Assembly: GCF_039545135.1 (NCBI RefSeq)
Contig: NZ_BAABRU010000023.1
Coordinates: 1 to 63,612 of the forward strand
Origin: Herpetosiphon gulosus
GTDB taxonomy: Bacteria; Chloroflexota; Chloroflexia; Chloroflexales; Herpetosiphonaceae
Direction of reading: 5' to 3'
Length of the DNA: 63,612 nucleotides
Shown: positions 25,766-35,826 of the stretch, in pieces
Layout of the letters: the number at the start of each line of letters is the position of its first letter
Numbering within the stretch: the first letter of the stretch is position 1
Position numbers and translations under genes: made by a program
Notes under the pieces: model-generated
What the model was told of the DNA's origin: nothing
What the model saw: only the letters and a program-made list of their open reading frames with translations
The model's database searches: none

Positions 25766-28312
25766 ATGATCGCAACATCTTCACGACAGGTAGCCGTGCC
25801 ACGCACACAACGTCGCCGCTTCACGGTTGAACATCTGGCCTATATTGGCCTTGGCTTGCTCTCGGTGCTGATGCACTTGTGGGCGCTTGGCGGTCGATCA
25901 TTGCACCACGATGAAACGATTCATGCCTATTATTCGTGGTTGCTCTATCGCGGCGATGGCTATTTGCATGATCCATTGACCCACGGGCCGTTTTTGTATT
26001 ATTGGACAGCCTTGCAATACTTTTTGTTTGGCGACAATGAGTTTACGGCACGTTTGGCCGCTGCGACCTTTGGGATTGCTCTAACCCTCACACCTTGGCT
26101 GTTACGCAAAAATATTGGGCGCGGCACGGCCTTGTTGATGGTGGGCTATCTGTTAATTTCACCAGTAACCTTGTATGTTGGGCGCTTTATTCGCCACGAT
26201 ATTTTTGCGGTTACCCAAGAAATTATCTGTCTGATTGCGATCATTCGTTATATTTCCACTCGCCATGTGCGCTGGATTTATATTTTCTTTGCCTCGTTTG
26301 CCTTGATGTTTGTGACGATTGAGACCTCATATCTCTTTACCCTGACCCTTGGCAGTTTTATTGTGCTGGTCACCTTGTGGCAAGTCAACCGCAAACTGTT
26401 GATTCTGTTTGGGGTCTATGGCTTGTTGGCAGTGGCCTGTCTCAAGGGCATCCCTGATCATCGTGGCCTCTTGGTTGCATCGAATGGCAACCCAGCCCCA
26501 GTGCTCGATGCCAATGGCCAAGAGCAATGGTTACCGCTGCCGTTGGTGACCGAAAGCCAAGCCTTGGTCGTGCGTAATCAAGGCGATGATCTGTTTTTCG
26601 ATGACACCGCCAATGGTGGTTTCCGCCAAGGCTACTTCTCGAAATTGCGCGAAACGTTGTTTGGCATTAGCGCGGCTGAGGTGCAATCGAACCCGAGCCG
26701 CCTCTATCACCAAGTTAAAAATCAAACGCTCTATGGCAATAACGGCGTGTTTATGCACATGCCAATTACCGCCTTGACGCTGCTCACAGTGGTCTTTTTG
26801 ATCGCGGTGATTGTGATTATTTGGTTTTACAAGGGCAAAGATCAAACCCAAACCATGTGGAAACGGGCAGTCAGCCACGCCCCAGAACGTAGTTTATTGC
26901 CAGCCTTGGATTCGCTTTGGAGCATTCATGGGGCACTGGCGGTCATTTTGGGTTTAGTAATTTACGCCGCCTTCTTCACCTCGTTTGGAGTGCATCCGGT
27001 TGGCGTGGTTTCGGGGATTGCTGGCTCGCTATTGTATTGGGTGGCGCAACACGATGTTGAGCGCGGCGGTCAGCCCAGCCATTATTATTTTGTGCAATTG
27101 CTAGTCTACGAGCCATTACTGCTCTTTGCTGGCTTTGCGGCCACCTTGGCAGGTATCGGCCACTTAGTATTGCAAATCAAACGCGGCGCTGCCTTGACGG
27201 CTCAGCGCATGGCTCCTGGCTTGTTGGCATGGTGGGCGGCTGGCTCATTTGCCTTGTATAGCTGGGCGGGCGAGAAAATGCCATGGATCACCTTGCACGT
27301 GGCAGTACCATTGATTTTTATTGCGGCTTGGGGCATTGGGCGGATCTTCGATTGGGGCTTTCAGCCAATTCAAAAAGCTTGGCTCAGCAGCAAAATGCCA
27401 ACCCGCCGCGATGAATGGCTTGGGCTGTTCAGCTATTTGACGGTGGTCGGTTTGGTTGCGAGCTATGCACTCATGCAATTGGTACGCATGATTCGCATCC
27501 AACCCAACATTGCACCAACTGGCAGCCCCGCCACACCGATGTTCCTCGTAAGCATGATCTTAATTGTGCTGGCAATTACGGGCTTTTATAGCTTATTCCA
27601 TGGCTGGCGGCGAGCGCTCACAGGGCTTACCTTGGCCTTAACCATTATGTGGAGTGCCTATTCATTCCGCTCTGCTTGGCGCTTGAACTACCAAAATGGC
27701 GATATTCCAGTGGAAATGCTGGTGTATGTGCAAAGTTCGCCCGATGTTGGCCGCGTGATGGACGATTTGCGCAAAATCTCGGTTGCCGAGACAGGCCGTA
27801 TGGAATTGCCGATTATGTACGATAATGAGCAAATCTGGAAGTGGTATGTGCGCGAATATACCAAGGCGGTCGGCTTTTCTGGCTCGATGAATAGCCCAGC
27901 TAGCGCTGAAACAGCGGCAATTTTGATGATCGACAGCAATTGGTCAACCAACGAAGCCAATGTGCAAGGCTTCCTTGAAGGGCGCTTCCCATTGCGTTGG
28001 TGGTTCCCTGAAGGCCAGTTTTATCGCTTTGCCGAAGTGCCTAAGCTTGATGCCAATGGCCAAACCATGCGTGATAGCGATGGCGAGCAAGTGATGCAAC
28101 CTGCACCATATGATCAAGATTCAACAATTGGGCGGGTGTTGCGCGACCCATTTGATGCTAAAACCCAAAATGAGCTTTGGCGCTACTTGCTGTTCCGTCA
28201 GCCGCCAGGCCAACTCTCATCGGTTGACTTTAAAGTCTATGTTCGCCCGCGCTATGCCCACGTGTTGGGCGTACAAGCTCAAAACGTGAATGGCCAATCG
28301 CAGGTGCGTTAG
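25766..28312 (+). CDS. Agl23-like (TIGR03663-type) polytopic membrane protein
   Basis: This 848-residue protein has about ten or more transmembrane segments and the early motif 'HHDETIHAYYSWLLYRG', matching the GT-C-like family annotated as flippase-activity-associated Agl23. Acidic residues in this first loop are expected to be catalytic in GT-C glycosyltransferases. A second conserved box, 'YSWAGEKMPWITLHVAVP', lies in the middle. The C-terminal 230 residues are extracytoplasmic ('WRLNYQNGDIPVEMLVYVQ'). The frame is open upstream from 25622, but the ATG at 25766 follows a good promoter and begins the charged N-terminus. It is followed after 44 bp by a paralogue. Confidence 0.88.
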   Translation: MIATSSRQVAVPRTQRRRFTVEHLAYIGLGLLSVLMHLWALGGRSLHHDETIHAYYSWLLYRGDGYLHDPLTHGPFLYYWTALQYFLFGDNEFTARLAAATFGIALTLTPWLLRKNIGRGTALLMVGYLLISPVTLYVGRFIRHDIFAVTQEIICLIAIIRYISTRHVRWIYIFFASFALMFVTIETSYLFTLTLGSFIVLVTLWQVNRKLLILFGVYGLLAVACLKGIPDHRGLLVASNGNPAPVLDANGQEQWLPLPLVTESQALVVRNQGDDLFFDDTANGGFRQGYFSKLRETLFGISAAEVQSNPSRLYHQVKNQTLYGNNGVFMHMPITALTLLTVVFLIAVIVIIWFYKGKDQTQTMWKRAVSHAPERSLLPALDSLWSIHGALAVILGLVIYAAFFTSFGVHPVGVVSGIAGSLLYWVAQHDVERGGQPSHYYFVQLLVYEPLLLFAGFAATLAGIGHLVLQIKRGAALTAQRMAPGLLAWWAAGSFALYSWAGEKMPWITLHVAVPLIFIAAWGIGRIFDWGFQPIQKAWLSSKMPTRRDEWLGLFSYLTVVGLVASYALMQLVRMIRIQPNIAPTGSPATPMFLVSMILIVLAITGFYSLFHGWRRALTGLTLALTIMWSAYSFRSAWRLNYQNGDIPVEMLVYVQSSPDVGRVMDDLRKISVAETGRMELPIMYDNEQIWKWYVREYTKAVGFSGSMNSPASAETAAILMIDSNWSTNEANVQGFLEGRFPLRWWFPEGQFYRFAEVPKLDANGQTMRDSDGEQVMQPAPYDQDSTIGRVLRDPFDAKTQNELWRYLLFRQPPGQLSSVDFKVYVRPRYAHVLGVQAQNVNGQSQVR

Positions 28313-28356
28313 GCCCGGTCTGTGTTTCCACTTTGTAACGAGATGATTTGTTGCTT

Positions 28357-31300
28357 ATGACCACACCTGACTTAACCAAAAAGCGTCTGCGTCGCGCTCA
28401 GCCAATCCAAGTGCGCCGTCGGCAGAGTTCATCATGGTTAGATCGTTCGATTGCATTTAGCTGGCTGAATAGCGAGCTGATCGGCTATGTTGTGTTGATT
28501 GCGCTAAGTGTGTTTATGCACTTGTGGCAATTGGGCAATATGGCCATGCACCACGATGAATCGATCCATGCCAAATATAGCTGGCAGTTTTATATGGGCA
28601 AGGGCGGTTTCCAATGTGGCCTGAACAGTGCCCAGTCGGATACCTACTGTTATAACCCGGTTTTTCATGGCCCAACCCTGTATCTCAGCACCTATCTGAG
28701 CTACTTTTTATTTGGGGCGAGCGATGCCACCGCCCGTTTGCCAATGGCAGTAGCGGGGATTGCCTTGGTCGCTTCGTGTTGGATGTTACGGCCCTTGATT
28801 GGCAAACGCGCTGCTTTGTTGAGCGCTGGCTTGATGGTGCTCTCACCAACCTTGCTCTACTTCACGCGCTTTGCTCGCCACGATGCCTTGGCAATTCTGT
28901 TCACCTTCTGGTTGATGGTCGGCTTGTTGCGCTTTTGGCAATCTGGCCGCAGTCGCTGGCTCAATTTGGCCATGGCTAGTTTGGCGCTGCTCTGGGCAAC
29001 TCATGAGTTGGTCTTTATCATTGGCTTTATCATTATCAGCTTTTTGGCGCAACGTTGGCTCTGGGAAGTTTTAGGCTCGAAAAAATTCGTGATTGGCTCA
29101 GGTATTTTGATGGCCGTCACTGGGATTTTGATGATCTTCCAGCCACATGTCTCGCTGCCAACCGCCACCAATCAAACTGCCAATGAATTAAATTTTGGTG
29201 GAATCGGCTTGATTGGCTTTTCAACCTTGCTATTTGGGCAACTGATCAGCTTGCGTTGGAGTGAAGCGCCGCTGTTTCGTCAAGGTTTGCGCTATGTCAA
29301 TAAATGGGTCTTTTGGCAAGCTTTCGCCTCGTTTGCCGTAACCTTTATTGTCTTATTCAGCACGTTCTTCACCTACCCACGCGGGATAGGTGATGGCCTA
29401 TTTGCTGGAATTAGCTATTGGTTTGGCACGCAGCAAACCTATGCCCGTGGCGACCAGCCATGGTTCTACTATTTCATGCAATTGGGCATCTACGAATTAT
29501 TGCCCGTTAGCCTGACCTTGGTGGGTTTAGGTGGTTGGCTGGCCAAAATTGGCTGGCGCAAGGCGGTTACCAATTCGAGCTTGTGGGATGAAACCAGCAC
29601 TGAAACCACCAAACCTGCCGAGGCCGAGGCTGCTAGTGCTCAGCCCGCAGCCGAAGCTGAACCAGCAGTTGTCGCAATTGAGCCAATCGTCGATGGCATT
29701 CCGGTTGGTGAAAATCCAGTTGTGATTGCTGGCCAAACCTCATATATGGCCCAAGCTGAAGCCGAAGCCAATGCAACCAAACCTGGATTCGAAGAAACAG
29801 TGCCAGCAGTTTGGTTAGGATTTTTATTCTATTGGTTCCTGATGGCCTTGACCGTGTTTTCGTGGGCTGGCGAGAAAATGCCCTGGCTGACGATTCACAT
29901 GACCTTGCCAGCAGTTTTGGCAGGAGCCTGGGCGCTCGATAAAATCGTTGAGCGCACCAATTGGGCCGAAACCAAGCGCACAATTGCATGGTTGGCAATT
30001 CCCTTGGGCAGCATCGCCTTTGCCCTGATTATTGCGATTATGGGGTCGATTGGTGCTTCAACCGGAGCCAGCCAACAGGTGATGACCACCCGCGTCAGTG
30101 GTTTCTTGCTGGTCGTGTTGTTGCTGATCGTTGGGGTGTTGCTGTGGATGTTGGCGCAACGGGCACGTTTGCGCATCATCACGGCTTTTGCCACATTAGG
30201 AATTTTGGCACTTTTAGGGATTTATAGCCTGCGCTCCAGTGTCGTCGCGGCTTATATTCAACCAGATGTGCCGGTGGAATTTTTGGTGTATACCCAAACT
30301 GCCCCTGATATGCCAGTGATTGTGCGTGAAGCTGAGCGTTTGGCAATTAGCCAAACCCGCAACAGTCGCTCAATCGAAGATCCAACTGGCGGCCATACCA
30401 TGAAAATCCTGATTAGCTCAGGCGATGATTCAAGCCCAAGCCGTGAAGGTGGCCTGAATCAGCCGCTCGATTGGTATTTCCGCGATTGGACGAATATTCA
30501 GTGGGTGAGTAAGAGCCAAATCGCCACGCTCGACCAAACGATGCTCGATGCGCCAATGGCGATCTTCTCGAAATCGAATTTAGCTGCTGATACGACCCAA
30601 CGGATGGAGCAAGCAGGCTATGTGCAGCTCTATGATACGTTTCATAACTGGTGGTTCCCTGAAACTAGCAGCGATGGCTTATCAAGTTATAAAGAAAAGC
30701 TGTATGATCCGGCCTATGGCTGCGATCCTGCACTCAAAGGCCAGCAAGATATCAATGGACGCTCGAAATTCAACTGTACCTTGGGCGGCGCATTCATTCT
30801 GACATGGCCTTTCCGTCCATCAAATTGGGTCACACTGCGCGAATATATGCTCTCGCGCGAGTTGCCCGACGCGGTTTCGTTGAGTGGTCGCGAGATTGTA
30901 GTCTTCGTCAAGCGCGATTTGGCTAGTTTGCCCGTTGGCGAGGGAGGTGCAGTTAGTGGTACAGGTAGCACGCTCAAACTGGTTTCCGAAGGCCAATTAT
31001 TGGGCGATGAACCAGCCGAACCACGTGGCATTGCAACTGGCCCCGATGGCTCAGTCTATATCGCCGATGCACCAAATAATCGCATTTTGGTCTATCAAAC
31101 CGACAGCCAAACCCGCATTATCAGCGGCACGAACACTGGCGCATTGCTCGAACCATCAGGCGTTGCAGTCGATGAACAGGGCTTTGTTTATGTTGCCGAT
31201 ACTTGGAATGCCCGGATTGCTAAGTTCAACCCGCAAGGCAATTTTGTCACCAGTTGGGGTAGCGGCAGCGAAGAATTACAACCAGGTTCAGGCAAGCGCT

Positions 31301-31887
31301 TGACCCGTACTGGCGGTACAACCGAAGGCAATAGCGCCAATCCACTAGGCTTCTTTGGGCCGCGCAACTTGGTGGTCAGTGGTGGCCGCGTCTATATCGC
31401 CGACACAGGCAACAAACGGGTAGTTGTCACTGATACTGATGGCAATTATCTCGGTCAAGTTGGTACTGCTGGCGCAGGCATCGGCCAATTCAACGAGCCA
31501 ATTGGCTTGGGCATTGCCAACAACAATTTATATGTTGGTGATACATGGAATGGTCGAATTCAAGTGTTCCCACTTGATGCCAACGGCGTTCCACAAGGTA
31601 TACCAAGCGTGCAATGGCCAGTTGCTGGTTGGCAAACCGATACCTACCTCGACCCATTTATCGCGGTTGATAGTCAAGGTCGGGTGGCTGCGGCCATTCC
31701 TAGCAAAAATCAAGTTGCCTTGTATGGAGCAACCGGTCAATTGCTGTTGGTTTGGGGTGGTCAAGGCAACGACGATGCCTCAACTGGCCAGCCCAGCGGC
31801 ATGGCCTTCGCCCCAGATGGCAGCGTGTATGTCAGCGAAAAAGCCAATCGCCGGATTCAGCGCTGGGTTCTGCCCAAAGTTCGCTAA
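28357..31887 (+). CDS. Agl23-like membrane protein fused to NHL-repeat propeller
   Basis: This 1176-residue protein is a paralogue of the preceding gene, with the same boxes 'MHHDESIHAKYSWQFYMG' and 'FSWAGEKMPWLTIHMTLP'. It has an acidic Ala/Glu-rich loop inserted between membrane segments (about 29590-29790). After the extracytoplasmic domain, a Gly/Ser linker leads into a C-terminal NHL-type six-bladed propeller (from about 30990 on; 'PRGIATGPDGSVYIADAPNN', 'VYVADTWNARIAKF', 'VYIADTGNKRV'). The fusion puts a binding propeller outside the membrane. TTG codons precede the chosen ATG at 28357. The two genes are probably co-transcribed. Confidence 0.87.
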   Translation: MTTPDLTKKRLRRAQPIQVRRRQSSSWLDRSIAFSWLNSELIGYVVLIALSVFMHLWQLGNMAMHHDESIHAKYSWQFYMGKGGFQCGLNSAQSDTYCYNPVFHGPTLYLSTYLSYFLFGASDATARLPMAVAGIALVASCWMLRPLIGKRAALLSAGLMVLSPTLLYFTRFARHDALAILFTFWLMVGLLRFWQSGRSRWLNLAMASLALLWATHELVFIIGFIIISFLAQRWLWEVLGSKKFVIGSGILMAVTGILMIFQPHVSLPTATNQTANELNFGGIGLIGFSTLLFGQLISLRWSEAPLFRQGLRYVNKWVFWQAFASFAVTFIVLFSTFFTYPRGIGDGLFAGISYWFGTQQTYARGDQPWFYYFMQLGIYELLPVSLTLVGLGGWLAKIGWRKAVTNSSLWDETSTETTKPAEAEAASAQPAAEAEPAVVAIEPIVDGIPVGENPVVIAGQTSYMAQAEAEANATKPGFEETVPAVWLGFLFYWFLMALTVFSWAGEKMPWLTIHMTLPAVLAGAWALDKIVERTNWAETKRTIAWLAIPLGSIAFALIIAIMGSIGASTGASQQVMTTRVSGFLLVVLLLIVGVLLWMLAQRARLRIITAFATLGILALLGIYSLRSSVVAAYIQPDVPVEFLVYTQTAPDMPVIVREAERLAISQTRNSRSIEDPTGGHTMKILISSGDDSSPSREGGLNQPLDWYFRDWTNIQWVSKSQIATLDQTMLDAPMAIFSKSNLAADTTQRMEQAGYVQLYDTFHNWWFPETSSDGLSSYKEKLYDPAYGCDPALKGQQDINGRSKFNCTLGGAFILTWPFRPSNWVTLREYMLSRELPDAVSLSGREIVVFVKRDLASLPVGEGGAVSGTGSTLKLVSEGQLLGDEPAEPRGIATGPDGSVYIADAPNNRILVYQTDSQTRIISGTNTGALLEPSGVAVDEQGFVYVADTWNARIAKFNPQGNFVTSWGSGSEELQPGSGKRLTRTGGTTEGNSANPLGFFGPRNLVVSGGRVYIADTGNKRVVVTDTDGNYLGQVGTAGAGIGQFNEPIGLGIANNNLYVGDTWNGRIQVFPLDANGVPQGIPSVQWPVAGWQTDTYLDPFIAVDSQGRVAAAIPSKNQVALYGATGQLLLVWGGQGNDDASTGQPSGMAFAPDGSVYVSEKANRRIQRWVLPKVR

Positions 31888-31902
31888 ATTGTCCTAGCTT
31901 GC

Positions 31903-31934
31903 TACAAGCCCATGGTTTTGACCATGGGCTTGTA
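31903..31934 (+). terminator. Terminator-like hairpin after the Agl23-like pair
   Basis: The 14-bp perfect stem TACAAGCCCATGGT / ACCATGGGCTTGTA with loop tttg lies 16 nt after the stop. Only a weak T-rich tail follows. Confidence 0.65.
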
Positions 31935-32023
31935 TAGTTAATCGGGTTTGCTATGCTACAATGGCGTTAATTCCAGCCCCATTTTGTTGATCAACTGCTC
32001 TTTTGCGTAGGTGAAGGTGTGCT

Positions 32024-32425
32024 ATGACTCAGCCGCAAACCACATATGACCCCGACAGCGATAGCCTGTTGTTACGTTTGGCCTATGGTGATGAATGGTT
32101 GCAGTTTGATTTAAACGACTATGTGCAGGTCGAGACCGATCCCCAATTGCAAACCTGCTATGCCTTGACCTTGAATGATTATTCGCTGCTGATTGCCCAA
32201 ACCAAGTATGGTCAGCGCTTTTTTCCTCTTGATGGCTTGCAAACGCTCAAACCCGAACAGCAAGAACGGCTGCTTGAATTATTGCTGAGCCAAGGCTTAC
32301 AACCATTTTTAAGCGTTGCCGCCTTCACCCCATCGTTGGTCGATACTGTCCCGATGATCACCATCCACGATTCGATCAGCTTTGATCAGGCCGAATGGCA
32401 ATTGCGCTTTGGCCAATATCGCTAA
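32024..32425 (+). CDS. DUF2283-like small protein
   Basis: This 133-residue protein begins 'MTQPQTTYDPDSDSLLLRLA', which resembles the 'YDPEADALYIRL' start of DUF2283-type proteins. The rest is not recognised. It ends 'FDQAEWQLRFGQYR'. A nearly identical copy of this last stretch survives as a fragment at 60037-60087, so the gene has, or had, a paralogue. The function is unknown. Confidence 0.7.
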   Translation: MTQPQTTYDPDSDSLLLRLAYGDEWLQFDLNDYVQVETDPQLQTCYALTLNDYSLLIAQTKYGQRFFPLDGLQTLKPEQQERLLELLLSQGLQPFLSVAAFTPSLVDTVPMITIHDSISFDQAEWQLRFGQYR

Positions 32426-32467
32426 ATTTGGCCACCGACGAACACAAGCCCTCAAGCTAAATCAACT

Positions 32468-32563
32468 TTTTAACGCAGAGGCGCAGAGCATGATCAAGCT
32501 AAGAGTTATCGGAATATTTTGGGGATTTCGCTCGATCTAAAAGCCAATCGCCGATAGCCTTAG
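32468..32563. repeat. Intergenic repeat family (AACGCAGAGGCGCAGAG half-type)
   Basis: It contains the 'TTAACGCAGAGGCGCAGAG' module and an inner inverted pair around 'TTATCGG' and 'CCGATAGCC'. The outer 'cttcgtggtt' arm is missing, so this is a partial copy. Confidence 0.6.
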
Positions 32564-32636
32564 GTTGTCGATCAAAACTCCCGATCTCTTATCCCCAACA
32601 ACCGATCCCCATTCCCTATGCTCTATGTTCTATGTG

Positions 32637-32797
32637 TAATGGTTCATTGGGTTGGCAACGCATGGCATGCCCTCACCCCCTCGCCCGCACGCGAGGCGAG
32701 GGGGAACCGCTCCAACAATGCTCCCCTCGCCCGCCGCCGTGGGCGGCGGGCTGGGAGTGAGGGCACGAGCACTGGTTGTTAACCTCATAATCCATTA
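32637..32797. repeat. MITE-like element, copy 3 (core inverted)
   Basis: It has the same TAATGGTTCATT...AATCCATTA ends as copies 1 and 2, but the G+C-rich core reads as the reverse complement of copy 1: 'gcgaggcgagggggaaccgc' here against 'gcggttcccccctcgcctcgc' there. The rest of the 512-bp gap (32426-32938) holds the partial repeat at 32468 and short 'ctatgttctatg' direct repeats. Confidence 0.75.
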
Positions 32798-32938
32798 CAG
32801 CTATGCTCTATGTTCTATGCTCTATGTTCTTTCTGTAGTTAAATCTGCCACTTTTGCTTGGTAAGTATCGACCTGCATGATTAAAAGCATCGCGTATAAT
32901 AGGCCATATATTGATTCGACCTTTCATGTGGAGGTTTT

Positions 32939-34360
32939 ATGTCGGCTGAGTTTCGTGTGGAGAAAGATTCGCTCGGTGAGGTACAGGTGCCAGCATGGGC
33001 ATTGTATGGGGCACAAACTCAACGAGCAGTGCAGAATTTCCCCATCAGCGGGCTGAAACAGTATCCTGCATTCATTTGGTCAATGGCGACGATCAAAAAG
33101 GCCGCCGCTCTTGTCCACCAAGATTTAGCGTTGCTCGATGCCAAAATGGCCGCCGCGATTGTGCAAGCAGCCGATGAAGTGATCGACGGCAAATTGAATG
33201 ATCACTTTGTGGTTGACCCATTTCAAGCTGGCGCTGGTACATCGCACAACATGAATATCAATGAAGTGATATCCAATCGGGCTAACCAAATTTTGGGCTA
33301 CGAGATTGACGACCCCAAAAAGCCCGTCAACCCCAACGATCACGTTAATATGGCCCAAAGCACCAACGACACGATTCCAACCGCTTTGCGTTTGGGCGCG
33401 TTGTGGCGCTTGGATGAGTTGATCAACACAGTTTTGGGCTTGGCCGAAACATTCGCCACCAAAGGCCAAGAATTCGATCATGTGCTCAAATCTGGCCGTA
33501 CTCACTTGCAAGATGCTGTACCAGTACGCTTGGGCCAAGAATTCAATGCTTATGCCAAGGCTGTGCGCCTTGATGCCAAACGCATCCAAGCCGCTGGCGA
33601 TCGCTTGCGCGAACTGGGCATCGGTGGAACTGCTACAGGTTCGGGATTAAACGCTCACCCTGAGTATCACCATCGTATGGTCACGAAGTTGATGGGCTTG
33701 ACTGGAATTGAATTGCGCACATCAGACGATTTGTTTGAACGCATGCAAAGCATGGGCGACCAAGCCGATTTCTCTGGCTCAATGCGGGCCTTGTGTGTCA
33801 CCTTGATTCGGATTGCCAATGACTTGCGTTTGTTGGCTTCTGGCCCAGCCACCGGCTTGGACGAAATTCGCTTGCCAGCCGTTCAGCCAGGCTCGTCGAT
33901 TATGCCTGGCAAAGTCAATCCAGTCTTGGCCGAAATGCTCAACCAAGCCTGTTTTCATGTGATGGGCAATGATCACGCAGTAACCTTGGCCGCTCAAGCT
34001 GGCCAGTTAGAACTTAACGTGATGATGCCAATCATCGGCTATAACATTTTCCAAATGATGGATGTGTTGATCGGGGCAGTCAAGGCCTTTACCGAAAAGT
34101 GTGTCTTGGGCATTCAAGCCAACGAAGAAAAAGCCACAGGTTGGTTGGCCAAGAACGCCATTTTGGTAACCGCGCTCAACCCAACGATTGGCTATCTCAA
34201 AGGCGCTGAAGTAGCCAAAGAAGCTATGGCGACCAATCGCACCATCCGCGAAGTGGTCGTCGAAAAAGGCTATTTGACCGCTGAAGAAGCCGATAGCTTG
34301 CTCGACGTGCGGGCCATGACCGAAGGCGGCATCTTCGGTGGTGGCGGCGCTGGCGGCTAA
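32939..34360 (+). CDS. Fumarase/aspartase superfamily lyase
   Basis: This 473-residue homotetrameric lyase has signature 'GSSIMPGKVNPV', active-site regions 'AGAGTSHNMNINEV', 'NMAQSTNDTIPTALR' and 'GRTHLQDAVPVRLGQEF', and ends in a Gly-rich tail. 'AGAGTS' and 'LQDAVP' are closer to aspartate ammonia-lyase (L-aspartate to fumarate + ammonia), while class II fumarase usually has 'GSGT' and 'DATP', so an aspartase assignment is slightly preferred. The ATG follows a GGAGG site. A strong terminator follows. Confidence 0.9.
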   Translation: MSAEFRVEKDSLGEVQVPAWALYGAQTQRAVQNFPISGLKQYPAFIWSMATIKKAAALVHQDLALLDAKMAAAIVQAADEVIDGKLNDHFVVDPFQAGAGTSHNMNINEVISNRANQILGYEIDDPKKPVNPNDHVNMAQSTNDTIPTALRLGALWRLDELINTVLGLAETFATKGQEFDHVLKSGRTHLQDAVPVRLGQEFNAYAKAVRLDAKRIQAAGDRLRELGIGGTATGSGLNAHPEYHHRMVTKLMGLTGIELRTSDDLFERMQSMGDQADFSGSMRALCVTLIRIANDLRLLASGPATGLDEIRLPAVQPGSSIMPGKVNPVLAEMLNQACFHVMGNDHAVTLAAQAGQLELNVMMPIIGYNIFQMMDVLIGAVKAFTEKCVLGIQANEEKATGWLAKNAILVTALNPTIGYLKGAEVAKEAMATNRTIREVVVEKGYLTAEEADSLLDVRAMTEGGIFGGGGAGG

Positions 34361-34385
34361 AATACAAGCCAAATCCAACGATTTC

Positions 34386-34417
34386 AACCCCTTGCTCAGC
34401 GTGAGCAGGGGGTTTTT
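34386..34417 (+). terminator. Intrinsic terminator after the lyase gene
   Basis: The stem AACCCCTTGCTCA / TGAGCAGGGGGTT is followed by TTTTT. Confidence 0.88.
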
Positions 34418-34552
34418 GCTTGCTGGCCGCAACGCCAAAACTGTGACTTTGTTTGACACAGCAGTTTGCTAAAGTAAGGCCAGCAAAACCAAGTGACCCA
34501 ATGCACAGGTTTGAGCGTTAGACAATGGTTTGAGTATATGCGAGGTGCAATT

Positions 34553-35797
34553 GTGGGTACGGCAAGCGCTGCGCCGCAAGGCGAACCAACCCAGCGCCGC
34601 AAGTTCCAGCTGACCAACTTGGATGGTAATAACAACAAATACTATCTGGTTGAGATTTGGCAGCTTGCAGCACATGATGTTTATTTTCGCGCTACCTATG
34701 GTCGGGTTGGCTCTGCCGCCCAAATCGATGAGAAAGTGACAACCCAAGAATGGATCGAGCGCAAAATTCGTGAAAAGCTCAAAAAGGGCTATCACGAGGT
34801 AGCGTTACACCGCCCAACGGTGGTTGCCGCGGCGCCAGCGCCAGTTGTAACGCTGGCTGAGCCAATTCGCAAGGTGATTGATTATATTTTCGATGAGGCT
34901 GGCGAGGGCATTGCTTCGTATTTGGCTGTTGGCCTTGATGCAATTTCGGCTGAGCAAATTGAGCATGGCCGTAAGTTATTGGCCTTAGCCCAGTTGCAAC
35001 ATAGCACATGGCAACACAGCCAAACGCCTGCCAATTTGGCCTTGCTCAGCAGCACGGTTCAACATTTTTACAATACAGTACCAACCAAATTGCCTAGCCG
35101 GATTAAGCGTGAAACTGTTGTCGAGAATTTTTGTAACGATTTCGACCAACAAGAAACGCGCTTGCACCAGCTTGAGGCGGCGATTGCCACAATGACGGCC
35201 CAGCAGCAAAATCCCCAGGTTTCACGCTACGAAACCTTGGGCGCTGATTTGGATGTATTGCCACAAAGCGACGATCGCTATCGCCAAATTTGCGATTATG
35301 TGGATCGAACTAGCGTGCATGGCTATAAAGTGCGGGTCAACAGCGTTTTCACAATCAACATTGCTGCCGACCGCCGTACCTTTGAGCAAAACCAACTTGG
35401 CCGGAGCAATACTCAGTTGCTATTCCACGGCACGGCGGGGCAAAATGTGCGCCACATCTTGCGTAGCGGCCTTGTTTGCCCGCGCACACCCTCAAATGGA
35501 CGCATGTTTGGTCACGGAATTTATTTCGCCAATAAGGCTACCAAATCAATTAATTATTGCTCAGTGCGGCGGCGCAATCGCCCGATGTTTCTTTTTTTGG
35601 CTGATGTGGCTTTGGGCAATCCGTATGTTGCGCCAACTGCTCAGAGCGATTTTCGGGCTGCGCCCAAGGGATTCGATTCGGTTTGGGGCAAGGCTCAACA
35701 TACCGTCGCTTGGGCCGGCAAACTGCAATACGATGAATTTATTGTCTATCAATCAGCCCAACAAACCTTACGCTATTTGGTGCTTTTCGACCGCTAA
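34553..35797 (+). CDS. Poly(ADP-ribose) polymerase, WGR + regulatory + catalytic domains
   Basis: This 414-residue protein has the domain order of eukaryote-like PARPs: a WGR domain (about 16-90, 'YFRATYGRVGSAAQ'), a helical regulatory domain (about 105-220) and a PARP catalytic domain (about 230-414). The H-Y-E triad is H292 ('LLFHGTAGQ'), Y324 ('GHGIYFAN') and E395 ('YDEFIVYQ'), so polymer synthesis is expected. It should attach ADP-ribose from NAD+ at DNA breaks. PARPs of this type are rare in bacteria and known from Herpetosiphon. The GTG at 34553 is chosen because GAGG is 7 nt upstream; an ATG at 34538 and a GTG at 34493 are alternatives. It is followed after 29 bp by an unknown gene. 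Confidence 0.92.
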   Translation: MGTASAAPQGEPTQRRKFQLTNLDGNNNKYYLVEIWQLAAHDVYFRATYGRVGSAAQIDEKVTTQEWIERKIREKLKKGYHEVALHRPTVVAAAPAPVVTLAEPIRKVIDYIFDEAGEGIASYLAVGLDAISAEQIEHGRKLLALAQLQHSTWQHSQTPANLALLSSTVQHFYNTVPTKLPSRIKRETVVENFCNDFDQQETRLHQLEAAIATMTAQQQNPQVSRYETLGADLDVLPQSDDRYRQICDYVDRTSVHGYKVRVNSVFTINIAADRRTFEQNQLGRSNTQLLFHGTAGQNVRHILRSGLVCPRTPSNGRMFGHGIYFANKATKSINYCSVRRRNRPMFLFLADVALGNPYVAPTAQSDFRAAPKGFDSVWGKAQHTVAWAGKLQYDEFIVYQSAQQTLRYLVLFDR

Positions 35798-35826
35798 AAA
35801 CGACACTATCAACTTTGGAGGCTTGT

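Noticed and set aside
34493-34552. Extra N-terminal residues on the PARP from GTG 34493
   Set aside because: There is no ribosome binding site for that start and it would lie almost at the predicted transcription start. GTG 34553 has GAGG at 7 nt and begins right before the WGR domain.
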